Source of the DNA: an uncultured Thermanaerothrix sp.
Lineage (GTDB): Bacteria > Chloroflexota > Anaerolineae > Anaerolineales > Anaerolineaceae
NCBI RefSeq assembly: GCF_938028735.1
Contig: NZ_CALIMF010000014.1
Coordinates: 248,001-312,000, forward strand
Direction of reading: 5' to 3'
DNA length: 64,000 nt
The notes under the pieces are model-generated. The model did no database searches and had not been told where the DNA came from. It worked only from the letters and a program-made list of their open reading frames with translations. The translations under genes and the position numbers were made by a program. Positions 1 to 10,200 of this stretch are shown here, piece after piece (the stretch's first letter is position 1; each line of letters starts with the position of its first letter).

Positions 1-2
1 CT

Positions 3-1559
3 TTAGAACCTTACTTAGATGCCGTAGCCGCCTTTCATGGGTTGAAAGAATTTCCCCCCAGTCCTCGCGGATGGTGCTCATGGTATTATTACTACACGAA
101 GATTTCAGAGAAGGACGTTCGAGAGAATCTGCGCCAAATCCAGGCCTGGCAGGCTCAAGTCCCGCTGGACCTCGTCCAAATTGACGATGGCTTCGAATCT
201 CAGGTCGGGGATTGGTTGACCTTCAAACCTTCCTTTCCCTATGGAGTCGCTCCACTGGCTCTCGAGATCAAGGAAGCGGGATTGCGTCCTGGTTTATGGC
301 TGGCGCCTTTTATCGTTCATCCACAGTCTCAATTGGCCCGCCAACATCCCGATTGGCTGCTACGCCAACCCTCGGGTCGCCCAGTCAATGCCGGGTTTGT
401 CTGGAACACGTTTGCTACCGCACTTGATCTCACCGTCCCACCCGCCCTCGAATATGCTGCTCATGTTGTACATACGGCTGTTCATGACTGGGGATTCCCC
501 TACCTGAAACTTGATTTCCTATACGCAGCAGCGCTCCCGGGTCAATATCGCCAACCCACCTTGACGCGGGCGCAAGTGCTACGTCACGGGATGGAAACTC
601 TGCGCCAGGCCGCTGGGGACGAAACGTTCTTACTGGGATGTGGTGCCCCGCTTGGGTCTGTTTTGGGTCTGGTCAATGCAATGCGCATTGGAGCCGATAT
701 TAGCGGCTCGTGGCATCCCGAATACCTAGGGCGTCGGTGGTTTTTTAAGGGCGAACCTCATATGCCGGCTGCGATCAATGCCATTCGTAACACCCTCACC
801 CGTGCCCCATTGCATCGCCGCTGGTGGATCAATGACCCCGATTGCTTGCTCCTTCGGCTGGATACCCAGCTGACTCTATCTGAAGTGCAGACCCTGGCTA
901 GTGTAATTGCCCTCAGTGGAGGGTCACTCTTTCTCTCTGATAACTTAACCACCCTACCCATCGAGCGATTAAGGGTGGCCCAGGTACTCCTCCCCTTGAT
1001 CGAGAAATGCCCCGAGGTATTGGATCTACTTGAAACCACATACCCCGCACACCTCCGTCTGGATCTGGAAGGGGCTATCGGGGAGTGGCATCTCCTTGCT
1101 TTTATCAACTGGAGCGACAAAGCAGTCACACCTCATCTCACCCGCTCGCGTTACCACTTACCTCCCTCAAAGCCTTATCTGCTCCACGAATTCTGGACCG
1201 ACCGCCATTATACCTGGGAGAACGATACACCCCTGAAACTTGCACCCCTGGCGCCTCATGGTATCTCTCTTTTGGCCGCCTTTCCTATTCCCGAGAGACA
1301 ACCGGCTTGGGCGGGAAGCACCCTCCACATCAGTCAGGGGCTTGAAGCAAAAAACTGGCACATCGAGGACGCCCGCTTGATCTGTAGATTGGATCTGCAA
1401 CATGCCGCTGAAGGCTCTGTATATCTATATCTACCCGAACCTCCCCGCACCGCTTGTCTAGAAGAAGAAAGGCTGCCATGGGACACTGTATCCTCCCACC
1501 TATACCGTTTCGCGATACATCTCACCCGAGCCGCCACGCTTACCGTTGCATGGAGATGA
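3..1559 (+). CDS. GH36-family alpha-galactosidase, 5' end outside window
   Basis: Retaining glycoside hydrolase that most likely removes alpha-galactosyl residues from oligosaccharides. The reading frame is open from base 3 and has no start codon with a ribosome site, so the beginning lies left of the window; the TTG at 42 is internal. Visible family marks are GWCSWYYYYTKISE near the start of the (beta/alpha)8 barrel, QIDDGFE, YLKLDF with the likely nucleophile Asp at 513-515, and MRIGADISGSW with the likely acid/base Asp at 696-698. The last roughly 150 residues look like the C-terminal beta domain. About 519 residues remain, against roughly 700 for full-length members, so an N-terminal beta-sandwich domain is probably cut off. 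Substrate is inferred from the family; a raffinose-synthase-like or alpha-N-acetylgalactosaminidase activity is possible. Confidence 0.85.
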   Translation, partial: LEPYLDAVAAFHGLKEFPPSPRGWCSWYYYYTKISEKDVRENLRQIQAWQAQVPLDLVQIDDGFESQVGDWLTFKPSFPYGVAPLALEIKEAGLRPGLWLAPFIVHPQSQLARQHPDWLLRQPSGRPVNAGFVWNTFATALDLTVPPALEYAAHVVHTAVHDWGFPYLKLDFLYAAALPGQYRQPTLTRAQVLRHGMETLRQAAGDETFLLGCGAPLGSVLGLVNAMRIGADISGSWHPEYLGRRWFFKGEPHMPAAINAIRNTLTRAPLHRRWWINDPDCLLLRLDTQLTLSEVQTLASVIALSGGSLFLSDNLTTLPIERLRVAQVLLPLIEKCPEVLDLLETTYPAHLRLDLEGAIGEWHLLAFINWSDKAVTPHLTRSRYHLPPSKPYLLHEFWTDRHYTWENDTPLKLAPLAPHGISLLAAFPIPERQPAWAGSTLHISQGLEAKNWHIEDARLICRLDLQHAAEGSVYLYLPEPPRTACLEEERLPWDTVSSHLYRFAIHLTRAATLTVAWR

Positions 1560-1560
1560 A

Positions 1561-1593
1561 TCTTGCCCGGCAGGCGCAACCAACCGGGCAAGA
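1561..1593. terminator. hairpin between convergent genes
   Basis: A 10-bp perfect inverted repeat (TCTTGCCCGG at 1561-1570, complement at 1584-1593) with a 13-base loop lies just after the GH36 stop and before the stop of the convergent DUF4349 gene. No clear T-run follows on either strand, so it may end transcription in both directions only weakly. Confidence 0.45.
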
Positions 1594-1610
1594 GAAACAT
1601 GGTAGAACAA

Positions 1611-2570
1611 CTAAGCCGCAGGTGGAGGCGATTCAATTCGGGACACGGCTTTGCGGGCTTGGCGCCAACGACGAAAGCCCAACCAGATCAGCCAGACCAC
1701 AATACCCACTGGAAATGCCACCGGCAAGCAGAAAAGCACCAACCAAATCACCCCACTCGCCAGCATCTGATAGGCCCGGATCAGGGCACGGATGGCATCC
1801 CGCGCCACTCCCCCGGGCTTCCAGGTCCCAATCGTTATTGGCGCAACTGCCTCTTTAGCCCGCAGGGTGACCGTTATGGCGGACATGGCCACGGATTCCT
1901 GATAGTACTTGATTTGTCCCTTCAGTACCTCAATTTGCTCATTCACTTGGCGCAATTCGTTATAAATCTGAAGAACCTCTTCGGGCTTTGTCGCCGTGTC
2001 CATGATCTTCCGCAGTTGCTCAGCCGCATCTTCTAAGTTGCGTAATCGTGACTGCAGATCAGTGTATTCTTTCGTAACATCCTGACCATAGATATTCTGA
2101 GAGAGAATGTCGGTAACCGGGTTTTCAACCAAAGCCCGAATGCGCGAGAGGGCTTCTTCCAATCGTTCGGCAGGTACACGAATGGTGATCGTTCCCTCTT
2201 GCACTTGGGCGCCTTGCGGGGTTTGGGTTTGGTACAGATTAGAACTGACCACAAACCCCTTCATTTCATCTGCCAGGCGAATGATAGCCTCCATTGCCTG
2301 ACTCGGGTTGGCGACTACGATTGAGAGTTCAGCAGATCGAATAACCATGCGTTCTGCAGTAGGGCTTTCCTGATAAACATTTGAAGCGCTCTGGTAGGCC
2401 ATTCTTTCGGCCAACAATGGCGCCATCGTGGGTTGGGCCACTACATCTTTGGGATAAGCCCCCATCCCCCCCGCAGCCGGCGAGATACTTTTGGGTGCAC
2501 ATGCCCACAAGCTCAACACACCAAGCAACATGATACCAGCCAAAAGTGGGCGTCCTATTCCTTTCTTCAT
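1611..2570 (-). CDS. DUF4349-family lipoprotein
   Basis: Membrane-anchored surface protein of unknown function. The N-terminus has a charged start, a hydrophobic stretch and a lipobox LWAC, predicting lipidation at Cys24. A folded region around residues 75-160 is followed by a coiled-coil-like segment rich in Leu, Glu and Gln at about 165-225. A strong membrane segment lies near residues 265-295, with an Arg-rich cytoplasmic tail. This order (lipobox, soluble domain, coiled coil, terminal membrane helix) is that of the DUF4349 family. It is the last gene of the minus-strand run that starts at metH, 70 bases after the phosphoesterase, and may be cotranscribed with it. Function cannot be stated from sequence. 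Confidence 0.8.
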   Translation of the reverse strand: MKKGIGRPLLAGIMLLGVLSLWACAPKSISPAAGGMGAYPKDVVAQPTMAPLLAERMAYQSASNVYQESPTAERMVIRSAELSIVVANPSQAMEAIIRLADEMKGFVVSSNLYQTQTPQGAQVQEGTITIRVPAERLEEALSRIRALVENPVTDILSQNIYGQDVTKEYTDLQSRLRNLEDAAEQLRKIMDTATKPEEVLQIYNELRQVNEQIEVLKGQIKYYQESVAMSAITVTLRAKEAVAPITIGTWKPGGVARDAIRALIRAYQMLASGVIWLVLFCLPVAFPVGIVVWLIWLGFRRWRQARKAVSRIESPPPAA

Positions 2571-2640
2571 CGCATCTTCTCCTCAAGCAATCTCTACTTT
2601 CTAGACGCTAGCGAACGCCCAAAGTTCCCGGCCACGAAAA

Positions 2641-3363
2641 TCAGACTCCCTCACTCAATCGGCGGGCATGATAAGCGGGCAACCCAGCTTTTAGGATGCG
2701 CTCCTGAACGGCCTCAATCGGGTACACCACGCGATGAAATTCCCAAGTTCCAGCATCCGGGTCAAAAATAGCGTAAGCGGCGCGGGAATCACGATCTCGT
2801 GGTTGCCCGATCGACCCAGGATTAGCAATGGCGGGGATTTTCAGGTCTACCGTTTCGCCATCTTTGGGGATGATCCATTCGATCTGCTCCCCATTATAGT
2901 AAAAAATCACCGGGATATGAGTATGTCCCACCAAGCAATAGGCGGTGTCAAAGTAAGCAAAGTTTGAGGCCACCACGCTCAAATCCAATAGATACTCCCA
3001 CAAGGGATTGCGTGGGCTGCCATGGACTAGAGTGTTTGTGCCAAGCACAACTCGCTCGGGTAGCCCCTCCAAAAACTGGCGCGCATCCTCTCGCAGAGCC
3101 TGTTGAGTCCAGTGCACCGAGAGCGACGCCTCACGGTTGAAAAAAGAAAGATCTAAACGCCCCAGCACCGCAGCATCATGATTCCCTAGTAGGCAGACCA
3201 GGTTGGGCTGTTGGCGGATCAAATCCACACACTCATTGGGGTCAGGCCCATAGTCCACCAGATCTCCCAAGCACCATACTGCATCCACAGTCCCTGCATC
3301 TTCCAGAACCGCCTCAAGCGCAGGAAGATTAGCATGAACGTCCGAAATTACCAGTATCCGCAT
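2641..3363 (-). CDS. calcineurin-like metallophosphoesterase
   Basis: Dinuclear-metal phosphoesterase of 240 residues, cytosolic, substrate unknown. The family motifs are all present in order: ISDVHAN at the N-terminus, GDLVDYG, LLGNHDAAV, a central HGSPRNP and GHTHIP near residue 147. The compact size fits the single-domain YfcE/MJ0936-like group, which hydrolyses phosphodiesters in vitro. The gene sits 28 bases downstream of coaBC, so it may be part of the same transcript. A role in nucleotide or cofactor turnover is possible but not shown by the sequence. Confidence 0.85.
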   Translation of the reverse strand: MRILVISDVHANLPALEAVLEDAGTVDAVWCLGDLVDYGPDPNECVDLIRQQPNLVCLLGNHDAAVLGRLDLSFFNREASLSVHWTQQALREDARQFLEGLPERVVLGTNTLVHGSPRNPLWEYLLDLSVVASNFAYFDTAYCLVGHTHIPVIFYYNGEQIEWIIPKDGETVDLKIPAIANPGSIGQPRDRDSRAAYAIFDPDAGTWEFHRVVYPIEAVQERILKAGLPAYHARRLSEGV

Positions 3364-3391
3364 CTATGTAATCCCCAACTTAGTAGGATAA

Positions 3392-4606
3392 TCAACTCAA
3401 CATTGCGATCAGATGACTAATCACGACCTCAGCCACTTGGTCTTTGCCCATTAATGGCAAGGCTTCCACGCGTCCATCGGCAAAAAGCAGAGTTACCTGA
3501 TTGGTATCCACCTCGAAACCGGCATCCTGGGCCGAAATATCATTCGCCACGATCATATCCAGCCGCTTACGCTGGAGTTTACTCTGTGCATTAGTAAGCA
3601 AATCTTCGCTCTCGGCCGCGAAGCCGATTACCCGGCGCGGAAAGCCCAGACGTGCCCGCCGCTCGGCGACCGCCATCAAGATATCTGGTGTGGTTTCCAG
3701 TTCCAAAGAGGAAATTTCCGTTTCCTTCTTGATCTTTTGGGTTTGCGGGGTCCGAGGACGAAAATCAGCCACAGCAGCCGCCATAATCAAGGCATCAGCG
3801 TCGTGAGTTTCTCTAAGTACAGCGTCTAGCATCTCGGCAGCGGTGCGCACTTTGATCACCTTAGCACCATATGGAGGAACCAGAGACGTGGGGGCTGTGA
3901 TCAGGACCACCTCTGCACCTGCATCTGACGCCGCCTGGGCGAGAGCATACCCCTGCTTGCCTGAAGATCGATTGGTGATCACCCGCACCGCATCAATGGG
4001 TTCCTGCGTTCCCCCCGCTGTTATAACGACTTTACGCTTTGCCAAGGGCCCACGCTGGCCCAGCAACCACCGCGCTGCTGCTATCACTTCAGCTGCTTCT
4101 ACCATCCGTCCCCGCCCTATCAGGCCGGAGGCTAGCCGCCCCTCTGCTGGGCCAACCAAGAGAACACCTCGCTGCGCTAAAATCCTGACCGCTGCTTGGG
4201 TTGCCGGGTGTTGAAACATTCCTGCATCCATCGCCGGCGCAATAACCAGCGGGCACTGCGCAGCCAACACGGTCAACACCAACAAGTTGTCGGCAATCCC
4301 GTAAGCCAGTTTGGAAAGAGTATTGGCCGTAGCCGGGGCAATCACAATCAATTCAGCACTGCGCCCCAACCCCACGTGGGTGATATGACCTTCTCCACCC
4401 CACAGGTCAGCATCTGTGTAAGCCTTCCGTCCGGTCAACGACTGAAAAGTGAGGGGAGTAATGAAATGCTGTGCCCCCTCTGTAAGGATGACCTCTACCT
4501 GAGCGCCCCACTGGGTCAGGCGAGAGGCAATTTCACCAGCCTTGTAAGCAGCAATAGAGCCGGTTACCCCCAAGACAATGCAACGATCAGTCACCGGATT
4601 ACTCAT
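3392..4606 (-). CDS. coaBC: bifunctional phosphopantothenoylcysteine decarboxylase / phosphopantothenate-cysteine ligase
   Basis: Carries out two successive steps of coenzyme A synthesis: ligation of cysteine to 4'-phosphopantothenate (CoaB) and FMN-dependent decarboxylation of the product (CoaC). The CoaC flavoprotein half comes first, with VTGSIAAYKA, the THVGLGR substrate/flavin region and IAPATANTLSK. The CoaB half begins near residue 190 with VITAGGTQEPID and includes ITNRSSGKQG and a late NDIS motif. The 404-residue length is normal. The active-site stretch reads PAMDAGMF where many homologues have PAMN, a substitution I would not over-read. The start overlaps coaX by 8 bases, indicating translational coupling; both lie downstream of SAM-riboswitch-controlled genes. 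Confidence 0.95.
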   Translation of the reverse strand: MSNPVTDRCIVLGVTGSIAAYKAGEIASRLTQWGAQVEVILTEGAQHFITPLTFQSLTGRKAYTDADLWGGEGHITHVGLGRSAELIVIAPATANTLSKLAYGIADNLLVLTVLAAQCPLVIAPAMDAGMFQHPATQAAVRILAQRGVLLVGPAEGRLASGLIGRGRMVEAAEVIAAARWLLGQRGPLAKRKVVITAGGTQEPIDAVRVITNRSSGKQGYALAQAASDAGAEVVLITAPTSLVPPYGAKVIKVRTAAEMLDAVLRETHDADALIMAAAVADFRPRTPQTQKIKKETEISSLELETTPDILMAVAERRARLGFPRRVIGFAAESEDLLTNAQSKLQRKRLDMIVANDISAQDAGFEVDTNQVTLLFADGRVEALPLMGKDQVAEVVISHLIAMLS

Positions 4607-5375
4607 GGCGAGAACGATTTTTCTCCCAAAGGATGCGCAACCCCTCCAAGGTTAACCAAGGCGCCAAGTGTTGAATCACATGAGTATGGTTGGCCACCAC
4701 CTCAGCTAACCCACCAGTGGCAATTACCTTCATATCTTCTCCCAACTCACGCCGAAAGCGCTCAACCATTCCTTCTACGAGGGACACATACCCATACAAC
4801 AGGCCCGATTGAATGGCATGGACAGTATTGCGCCCAATCACCGAGGGAGGGGCTTGCAAATCCACCCGTGGCAACTTGGCCGTGCGCAAAAACAGGGCCT
4901 CCGCGGCAATACTTATGCCGGGGGCAATGGCACCCCCCAGATACTCCCCTGCAGCCGTAATCGCATCAAAGGTGGTTGCCGTGCCAAAATCCACCACACA
5001 GGCTGGCCCACCATAGAGGGCACACACCGCCACTGCATCTGCAATGCGATCTGCACCTACCGCACGTGGATCTTCATAAAGAATTTTGATGCCAGTTTCA
5101 AGCGTGTCGTCAACTACAAGGATGTTGTCGCTCAGATAGTTACGGCACGCCTGAAGAATACGTGGTGTCAGGGGAGGAACCACAGAAGCCACACAGATAC
5201 CATCCAGCTGAGCCGGCGAACACCCACCATGTTGCAAAAGCCCTAACATTTGAAGTCCGTACTCATCTGGCATACGCTCATGATCGGTAGCCAAGCGCCA
5301 ACGCGCCCCCAGTTTTGAACCTTCAAAGAGGCCAATAGTCAGATTCGTATTCCCTACGTCGATGGTCAAAAGCAC
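4599..5375 (-). CDS. coaX: type III pantothenate kinase
   Basis: Phosphorylates pantothenate, the first committed step of CoA synthesis. It is the CoaX type, which is insensitive to CoA feedback and usually needs a monovalent cation. The 258-residue protein has the ASKHA-fold motifs: IDVGNTN at the N-terminus (phosphate loop), GADRIADA, VVDFGTATTFD and GGAIAPGI. It lies 9 bases after the homocysteine methyltransferase/MTHFR gene and overlaps coaBC. Three of the five pantothenate-to-CoA activities are therefore encoded together; the last two (CoaD, CoaE) are not in the window. Confidence 0.95.
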   Translation of the reverse strand: MLLTIDVGNTNLTIGLFEGSKLGARWRLATDHERMPDEYGLQMLGLLQHGGCSPAQLDGICVASVVPPLTPRILQACRNYLSDNILVVDDTLETGIKILYEDPRAVGADRIADAVAVCALYGGPACVVDFGTATTFDAITAAGEYLGGAIAPGISIAAEALFLRTAKLPRVDLQAPPSVIGRNTVHAIQSGLLYGYVSLVEGMVERFRRELGEDMKVIATGGLAEVVANHTHVIQHLAPWLTLEGLRILWEKNRSRHE

Positions 5376-5384
5376 GTCAACGCA

Positions 5385-7256
5385 TCAACCGCCTTTCCGC
5401 ACGTTCTCAATAATCTCGGCAGCGTAATCAAAACGACTGAATGCCGGCATTAGATAAATGCCATGAGCAAAAGTTTTCGCTGCCAAGGCTAATTCTATCG
5501 CAATTTCGATTCCCACACGAGCCGCCTTGTCACCTCCTGCTGCAATGCGTTGGCGAATGGTAGAGGGGATTGAAATGCCCGGCACCTCATGATGCAGAAA
5601 GGCAGCATGCCGTTCGCTGACCAGGGGAAGGATTCCCACTAGAACTGGCACGCTAAACTCTCCCAAAGCCGTATGAACGCGATCCAAGAAAGCGCGCGCA
5701 GCCACGGGATCAAAAACGGGTTGAGTCATGACAAAATCTGCGCCTGCCCTTAATTTCCGTCGCAGATTCTTAATCTCAACCTCCGGGTCAGGGGGATTGA
5801 GATTGAGCGCACACCCCACAAAGAATGAGGTGGGCTGCCCGATATCCATCCCGGCATGATCTACGCCAGCGTTAAAGCCCTGCTTGATGAGCTTAATCAG
5901 CCCTGATGGCACCAGATCGTAGTTATCCATTGCATTGGGATAATCCCCAATGGCTGTGGGATCTCCCATAACCACAAACACATTACGCACGCCAAGCGCA
6001 TGAGCCGCCAAAAGATCACCTTGAACGCGCAGGAGATTCCGCCCACGGGTGGGGAAATGCAACACTGTCTCCACACCCACCTCTTCCTGGATGAGGCGGC
6101 AAACTGCCCAGGGGCTCATCCGCATGCGTGCCATGGGACTGTCGGCGACATTGATCACATCAACCCCGGCTTCCTTCAAAAGATGTACACCAGCCAGTAA
6201 TTTCTGGGTTGAAAGGCCACGCGGAGGATCCACCTCAGCCGCAATGACAAACCTTCCCTCGGCCAGGCGCTGCGCCAGCGTTGTTGGCTGTTGGGTACCT
6301 ACAACACTTTCTTCCCGATCCACCAAAGTAATGTTTAGTCCATTCTCATAAGTGGCCAAATCGGCGCCCTGGAGCTTCTTATGCATGGCAGCAATATGTT
6401 CAGGAGTAGTTCCACAACAACCACCCACGACGACCGCTCCCGCTTTCCAAAAGGCTACTGCATAATCTCCAAAGTAATCAGGAGCAGCCGGATACATGAT
6501 ACGGTCGCCCATGCGTTCCGGCCATCCAGCATTCGGTTTGACCCAGTAACGCCCTTCTGGTACAGCACTCCGCATCTGCTTGAGGATACGCAATAACTGG
6601 CTGGGCCCACCCGAGCAATTAACCCCAATGAGGTCTGCTCCCATCTCAAAAATGCTTTTGGCCACTCTGATAGGGTCATCGCCCAGTAGCGTCCGATCAT
6701 CCCGGGTAAAGGTCACGGAAGCCACCACTGGCAGATCGGGCTCCACCTCCCTGGCCGCCAGCACCGCCTCACGAACCTCATAGAGGTCTGCCATCGTTTC
6801 GATAACCAGAAAATCCACTCCCGCTGCAACCAGAGCCTCAATTTGTTCACGAAATGCAGCTCGGGCCTGCTCCGGTTGCACTCGACCAAAGGGTGCCAAA
6901 CGCACTCCCAGTGGTCCTACGTCGCCTGCAACCAGTGCCTCATTTGGGGAGGCAGCAACTGCCTGGCGCGCCACCTTAACAGCCATTTGGTTGAGCACCG
7001 TCACCTGATCTTCTAAACCATGCTGGGCCAGTTTATATCGATTTGCCCCAAAGGTGTTAGTCAGAATAATTTGTGCACCCGCTTCCAAATATTCACGGTG
7101 AATATCCGCTACTAAATTCGGCTTCTGCAGGTTCAGGAGATCAAAGCATTCTTCAAACTTTACCCCACGTTGGTTAAGCAGTGTTCCCATCGCTCCATCG
7201 GCCACTACTGGGCGGTCAAAGGAAGAAAGCCAGGCTAAAAACGCTTCTCGTTTCAT
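5385..7256 (-). CDS. homocysteine S-methyltransferase / methylenetetrahydrofolate reductase fusion
   Basis: Two-domain enzyme of 623 residues. The N-terminal half (about 1-300) is a Pfam S-methyl_trans homocysteine methyltransferase with DGAMGTLLNQRG, GVNCSGGPS and the zinc-binding VVGGCCGTTPEH. The C-terminal half (about 330-620) is a MetF-type FAD enzyme that reduces 5,10-methylene-THF to 5-methyl-THF, recognised by IAAEVDPPRG, MGDPT and VMTQPVFD. The same fusion is known from several bacteria, where it supplies methyl groups for methionine. It starts 6 bases after metH with a GGGTAGGA-type ribosome site, so it is surely in the riboswitch-controlled transcript. It supplies the methyl-THF that MetH consumes; whether the N-terminal half also methylates homocysteine directly, and from which donor, is open. 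Confidence 0.93.
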   Translation of the reverse strand: MKREAFLAWLSSFDRPVVADGAMGTLLNQRGVKFEECFDLLNLQKPNLVADIHREYLEAGAQIILTNTFGANRYKLAQHGLEDQVTVLNQMAVKVARQAVAASPNEALVAGDVGPLGVRLAPFGRVQPEQARAAFREQIEALVAAGVDFLVIETMADLYEVREAVLAAREVEPDLPVVASVTFTRDDRTLLGDDPIRVAKSIFEMGADLIGVNCSGGPSQLLRILKQMRSAVPEGRYWVKPNAGWPERMGDRIMYPAAPDYFGDYAVAFWKAGAVVVGGCCGTTPEHIAAMHKKLQGADLATYENGLNITLVDREESVVGTQQPTTLAQRLAEGRFVIAAEVDPPRGLSTQKLLAGVHLLKEAGVDVINVADSPMARMRMSPWAVCRLIQEEVGVETVLHFPTRGRNLLRVQGDLLAAHALGVRNVFVVMGDPTAIGDYPNAMDNYDLVPSGLIKLIKQGFNAGVDHAGMDIGQPTSFFVGCALNLNPPDPEVEIKNLRRKLRAGADFVMTQPVFDPVAARAFLDRVHTALGEFSVPVLVGILPLVSERHAAFLHHEVPGISIPSTIRQRIAAGGDKAARVGIEIAIELALAAKTFAHGIYLMPAFSRFDYAAEIIENVRKGG

Positions 7257-7262
7257 CCCGTC

Positions 7263-10200
7263 CTACCCTTCTTGTGCCCGCATTAATTGCTCAATGCGAC
7301 TCTCACCAATATTGAAATATTTCGCTTGGGGATGGTGAACAATAATCGCCGCTGTAGATTGTTCAGGGACCAGCTGGAAGGCAGGTGTTAGGCTCATCCC
7401 CAACTCCCTCTCAGCAGGAAGCAGATCGAAAACCTTACGATGATCAGCCAGATCAGGAATAGCGGGGTATCCCCAGGAATACCGCTTTCCTTGATTAGGG
7501 GCAAGTCCCAGTTCACGGCGAATGTGGTGGTGTAGGTATTCAGCAGTTGCTTCCGCCATCTGTACCGCTAAACCATGGGTGAAATAGGCTTCGGTGTATA
7601 ACCCCTGTGATTGCAGGCGTTCCACTCGTTCAGTGGCCGCTTGTCCAACTGTTACAATCTGAAAAGCCACCACATCCATCAGCCCCGAATCTACAGGAGC
7701 AAAATAATCGGCTAGACACAGAAATTCCCCTACGTTTTGACGCGGAAAGCTAAAACGCATGATCTCTGCTGGCGAGCCTGCCTGCACACTGGCCGGATCA
7801 TAAATAATCAGTTCATCTCCTTCAGACTGGGCCGGCCAGTATCCATAGACTCCTTGTGGTTTGAGCCAACCATCCCGCAATGCCTCTCGCCGCATGGCAT
7901 CCAGACGCGCCTCATAGTCCGCCAGCAGTCGTTCCCATGCCTCTCCGTGGGTGTTCTTTGCTCCCCAAGAAAGGCGAAACAGTTCGTTCTTAGCCAAGTA
8001 TTGAAAGACGCTTTCCAGAGGCATTTGCCTGACTACGCGGATCCCCCAAGTAGGTGGTCGGGGAATGCGCTCAGCAAGGGGTACGTTGGAGCGACGTGCT
8101 GAAGAGCGGGTTATGTGAGGCACCTGGCGGCCCAGTTCCATCTCAGCCTCCGCCCGGATGCGGGCCAGTAAGCGTTGCCGCGCTTCTGGGTCCATAAGCG
8201 CATCCATGGTCTCCAACCCCTCAAAAGCATCCTTGCAGTAGAAAACCCCTGGCTCGTAGAATGCACCACTCTCTGTAAACAGAATCCGTCGGCCAAAGCG
8301 CGGGTTAATCGCTGCTCCTCCGATCAGCACTGGGAACTTAAGCCCTCGGCGATGGAGTTCATTGACGATAAGGGGCATCTGTCGGCTGGTTGAGACCAGT
8401 AAGGCACTCAGACCAATTGCATCGGCCTGTACCTCTACGGCTTTGGAAATGATGGTTTCAGCCGGCACCTGCTTGCCCAGATCAATGACTTCGTAACCGT
8501 TGTTAGAGAGGATCGTTTTAACCAGGTTTTTCCCAATGTCATGGACGTCCCCATAAACAGTCGCCAACACCATGCGCCCCTTGCTCACCCCCTCTTTACG
8601 CTCCAGATAGTTCTCGAGGTGGCTCACTGCTTTCTTCATCACTTCAGCCGACTGCAACACAAAGGGCAAAATCAACTCACCGGCGCCGAACTTATCGCCC
8701 ACTTCTTTCATGGCGGGTAGAAGAACAGTGTTGAGAACCTCAATTGCCGCTTCGTGCTGGGACCGCGACGGATCACGATGAATGATTTCATCAATATCCT
8801 GTTCAACCCCTTCTTTCTGCCGGTGCAAGATGCGCCAGTGCAAGCGTTCCTCGGCGGACTTTGCGCTCAGAGCACTCTGCTCACTCTCTCGTTTCCCGGA
8901 ATCCTCTACCGAAGCGCTATCCATATAAGCAATAAAACGTTGTAACGCTTCTGGATGGCGATTGAAAATTACATCTTCGGCCAGACGACGCTCTGCTTCA
9001 GGAATTTCAGCATAGGGTTTGATGTGAGCCGGGTTGACAATAGCCATATCCAACCCAGCCTGAACCGCGTGATAGAGCATCACGCTATTGAGAACCGCAC
9101 GAGCCCGCGGGGCCAACCCAAACGAAACATTACTAATCCCCAGCGAAGTGAGAACGCCGGGCAATTCGGCTTTTATCAGGCGAATCCCCTCTAGAGTCTC
9201 AATCGCTGAACGAGCAAACTCTGGGTCCCCCGTGGCTAAGGTGAATGTTAATGCGTCAAAAACTAGGTCTTGGGGGCGCAAACCGTGTTCTTCAACTGCA
9301 ATTTGATAAATCCGCCTTGCCACGGCCAATTTGCTGTCTGCGGTTTTAGCCATACCGTTTTCATCAATGGTCAATACCATGACAGCGGCATTATACCGCT
9401 TAGCCAGTTCAAAGACGCGGTCAGCCTTGGCCCGCCCCCCCTCCAAGTGGGTGGAATTAAGCATACACCTCCCGGGTGCTGTTTTTAATGCCACCTCCAT
9501 CACCTCGGGCTCGGTCGTATCAATAACCAACGGCACACGGACCAATGGAGCTAGGCGCTTGATGACCTTGCGCATGGTCTCAACCTCATCCCCCCGCTCA
9601 GTTAATGCCACACAAATATCCAACGCATGGGCCCCGCTGTTAACCTGCTGTCGCGCCAGGGTGAGAATTTCATCGTAGCGCTCTTCAAGGATCAATTGTT
9701 TGAACTTTTGACTCCCTTGCGTGTTCAGACGCTCACCAATGAGGAATGGCTTAGGTTCTTGGAGCATCGGCATGGCCTGAATCGCCGATGCCAGTTGCGG
9801 GAGGTTAAGAATCGGGCGTGGAGGTGCAGGGCGTCGCCCCAGGCGTTCAACCAGACGCTTGAGATGGGCAGGTGTGGTGCCACAACATCCCCCCACCACA
9901 TTGATGTGGTACTTTTCAACAAATTCCGCCAACTCATCTGCAAAGTGGTCGGGTTCCAGAGGGTAAACCGCCTGCCCATCCACGTTAAGAGGCAACCCCG
10001 CATTAGGAATACATGAGACCGGCAGACTGGCATGTTCCCCCAAGTAACGGATAGGCTCTCGCATATAATCTGGCCCGGTGGAACAGTTCAGCCCAATTAC
10101 GTCTATCGCCAAGCCTTCCAGGATTGCCAGAACAGCGGAGATATCAGTACCCAATAGCATCCGCCCGGTCGTATCCAAAGTCACTTGAGCCTGAATGGGC

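Noticed and set aside
758-1129. 123-codon minus-strand frame inside the GH36 gene
   Set aside because: Opposite strand of conserved catalytic domain; no start signal, composition like a shadow.
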